Source: Pseudomonadota bacterium (lineage in GTDB: Bacteria; Pseudomonadota; Gammaproteobacteria; Burkholderiales; SG8-39). From it: DNA of 6,609 nucleotides. Below, piece by piece: positions 5,984-6,609 of the stretch. The notes below the pieces were generated by a model. The model was not told the DNA's origin, searched no databases, and was given only the letters and a program-made list of their open reading frames with translations. Where the stretch lies: the NCBI GenBank assembly GCA_021848555.1, contig JAJZUN010000155.1, positions 1 to 6,609 of the forward strand, given 5' to 3'. How positions within the stretch are numbered: position 1 is the stretch's first letter; each line of letters starts with the position of its first letter. The position numbers and the translations under genes were made by a program.

Positions 5984-6609
5984 ATCCCGTGCACCTGCGC
6001 CGTCTAATTCGATTTCTGCTCGCGCTGCTGATCGCAACCTGTGCCGCATCGGTCCTGGCAGCCGACGAGGACACGGAGGCCATCGGACAGCGCGCGGCCA
6101 AGGGCGAAGCGGCGGCGATCGTCAAGCTGCTCGAACTTGGGCGCGCGGGCGATGGCGAAGCGCAACTGCGCATAGCAACGCTCTACTACGACGGGCTGGT
6201 GGTGCAGCGCAATCTCCCGCTCGCGCTGGAATGGCTGCGCAAGGCCGCGGCGAAAGGCCAGACTCGGGCGATGAATCTGATCGGTCATTTCCACCAGGAA
6301 GGTCTGGGCGTGGCGCAGGACTATGTCGAGGCCCGCCTGTGGTACCGCCAGGCCGCCGAAGCCGGATACGCGCCTGCGGCCAACAACCTGGGTTGGCTCT
6401 ACCTCAAGGGCTATGGCAGCGGCAAGAGCCCGGCACTGGCGAAAGACTGGTTCGAGCGCGCCGCGGACCAGGAGCTCCCGGCAGCACAGTACAACCTCGC
6501 TTACCTCTACGCCGGTGGCATCGGCGTGCCGCGCAACCCGCAGCGCGCCCTCGAGCTCTACCGCTCGGCGGCCGAGCACGGCTATGTGCCCGCCCTGCGC
6601 GCCATCGGC
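5980..6609 (+). CDS. Exported Sel1-repeat protein, 3' partial
   Basis: The frame opens with ATG inside ATGA at the end of the transglycosylase gene and stays open for 210 codons to the right edge, with no stop in the window. The N-terminus, MNPVHLRRLIRFLLALLIAT and on to VLAA (about residue 28), is a signal peptide; Cys21 within IATC is a poor lipobox. From about residue 60 there are four consecutive Sel1-like repeats of 35-36 residues (about 60-94, 95-130, 131-166 and 167-202) and the beginning of a fifth. Each has the pattern A-x-x-x-L-x-x-x-Y-x-x-G-x-G-V followed by A-x-x-W-x-x-x-A-A-x-x-G. Such helical solenoids are protein-binding scaffolds; exported examples include AlgK of the alginate apparatus and the regulator ExoR. 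The overlap with the transglycosylase gene suggests coupled translation and possibly a physical partnership. The specific function cannot be read. Confidence 0.9.
   Translation, partial: MNPVHLRRLIRFLLALLIATCAASVLAADEDTEAIGQRAAKGEAAAIVKLLELGRAGDGEAQLRIATLYYDGLVVQRNLPLALEWLRKAAAKGQTRAMNLIGHFHQEGLGVAQDYVEARLWYRQAAEAGYAPAANNLGWLYLKGYGSGKSPALAKDWFERAADQELPAAQYNLAYLYAGGIGVPRNPQRALELYRSAAEHGYVPALRAIG

Noticed and set aside
2984..6049. A 1021-codon open frame on the minus strand opposite the barrel, export and transglycosylase genes
   Set aside because: Its translation is rich in Gly, Arg, Val and Ala with no recognisable domain, and it lies opposite three plus-strand genes with clear signal peptides and family motifs. 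Long antisense frames are common opposite GC-rich genes.

Overview
The window looks like a chromosomal segment of a high-GC Gram-negative bacterium, most likely a betaproteobacterium. This rests on gene content and protein style (a divergent folB/plsY pair, a YbaK of proteobacterial type, an outer-membrane barrel and a Wza-like exporter), not on a marker gene. I see no tRNA, rRNA, CRISPR array, insertion sequence or phage gene. Coding density is high and the genes share one GC-rich codon style, so nothing points to recent transfer.

Left part (1-1054): the 3' portion of a ybaK-type Cys-tRNA(Pro) deacylase runs rightward off the left edge. It converges on folB (dihydroneopterin aldolase, minus strand), and a GC hairpin lies between the two stops. 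The 208-base divergent region between folB and plsY holds a perfect 15-base palindrome, a second imperfect inverted repeat, and a cluster of alternating GGGG/CCCC blocks that can form several mutually exclusive hairpins just before plsY.

Middle (1055-2745): plsY (acyl-phosphate:glycerol-3-phosphate acyltransferase) overlaps by 4 bases a WecA/MraY-family polyprenyl-phosphate sugar-1-phosphate transferase. Both are integral inner-membrane enzymes, one starting phospholipid synthesis and the other probably starting assembly of a surface glycan on undecaprenyl phosphate.

Right part (2746-6609): four co-directional envelope genes follow. They encode an outer-membrane beta-barrel of the kind found in exopolysaccharide loci, a very short Wza-like polysaccharide export protein, an MltD-like lytic transglycosylase without LysM domains, and (overlapping it by 4 bases) an exported Sel1-repeat protein cut by the right edge. 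Read together, the glycan would be started on lipid at the inner membrane by the WecA-like enzyme and pass the periplasm and outer membrane through the Wza-like protein and/or the barrel. The transglycosylase may open peptidoglycan locally, and the Sel1 protein may act as a periplasmic scaffold or regulator. The flippase, polymerase, chain-length regulator and glycosyltransferases expected for such a pathway are not in the window and probably lie to the right. The single enzymes are well-known families. The combination of barrel, minimal exporter, transglycosylase and Sel1 protein is the part most worth following up.
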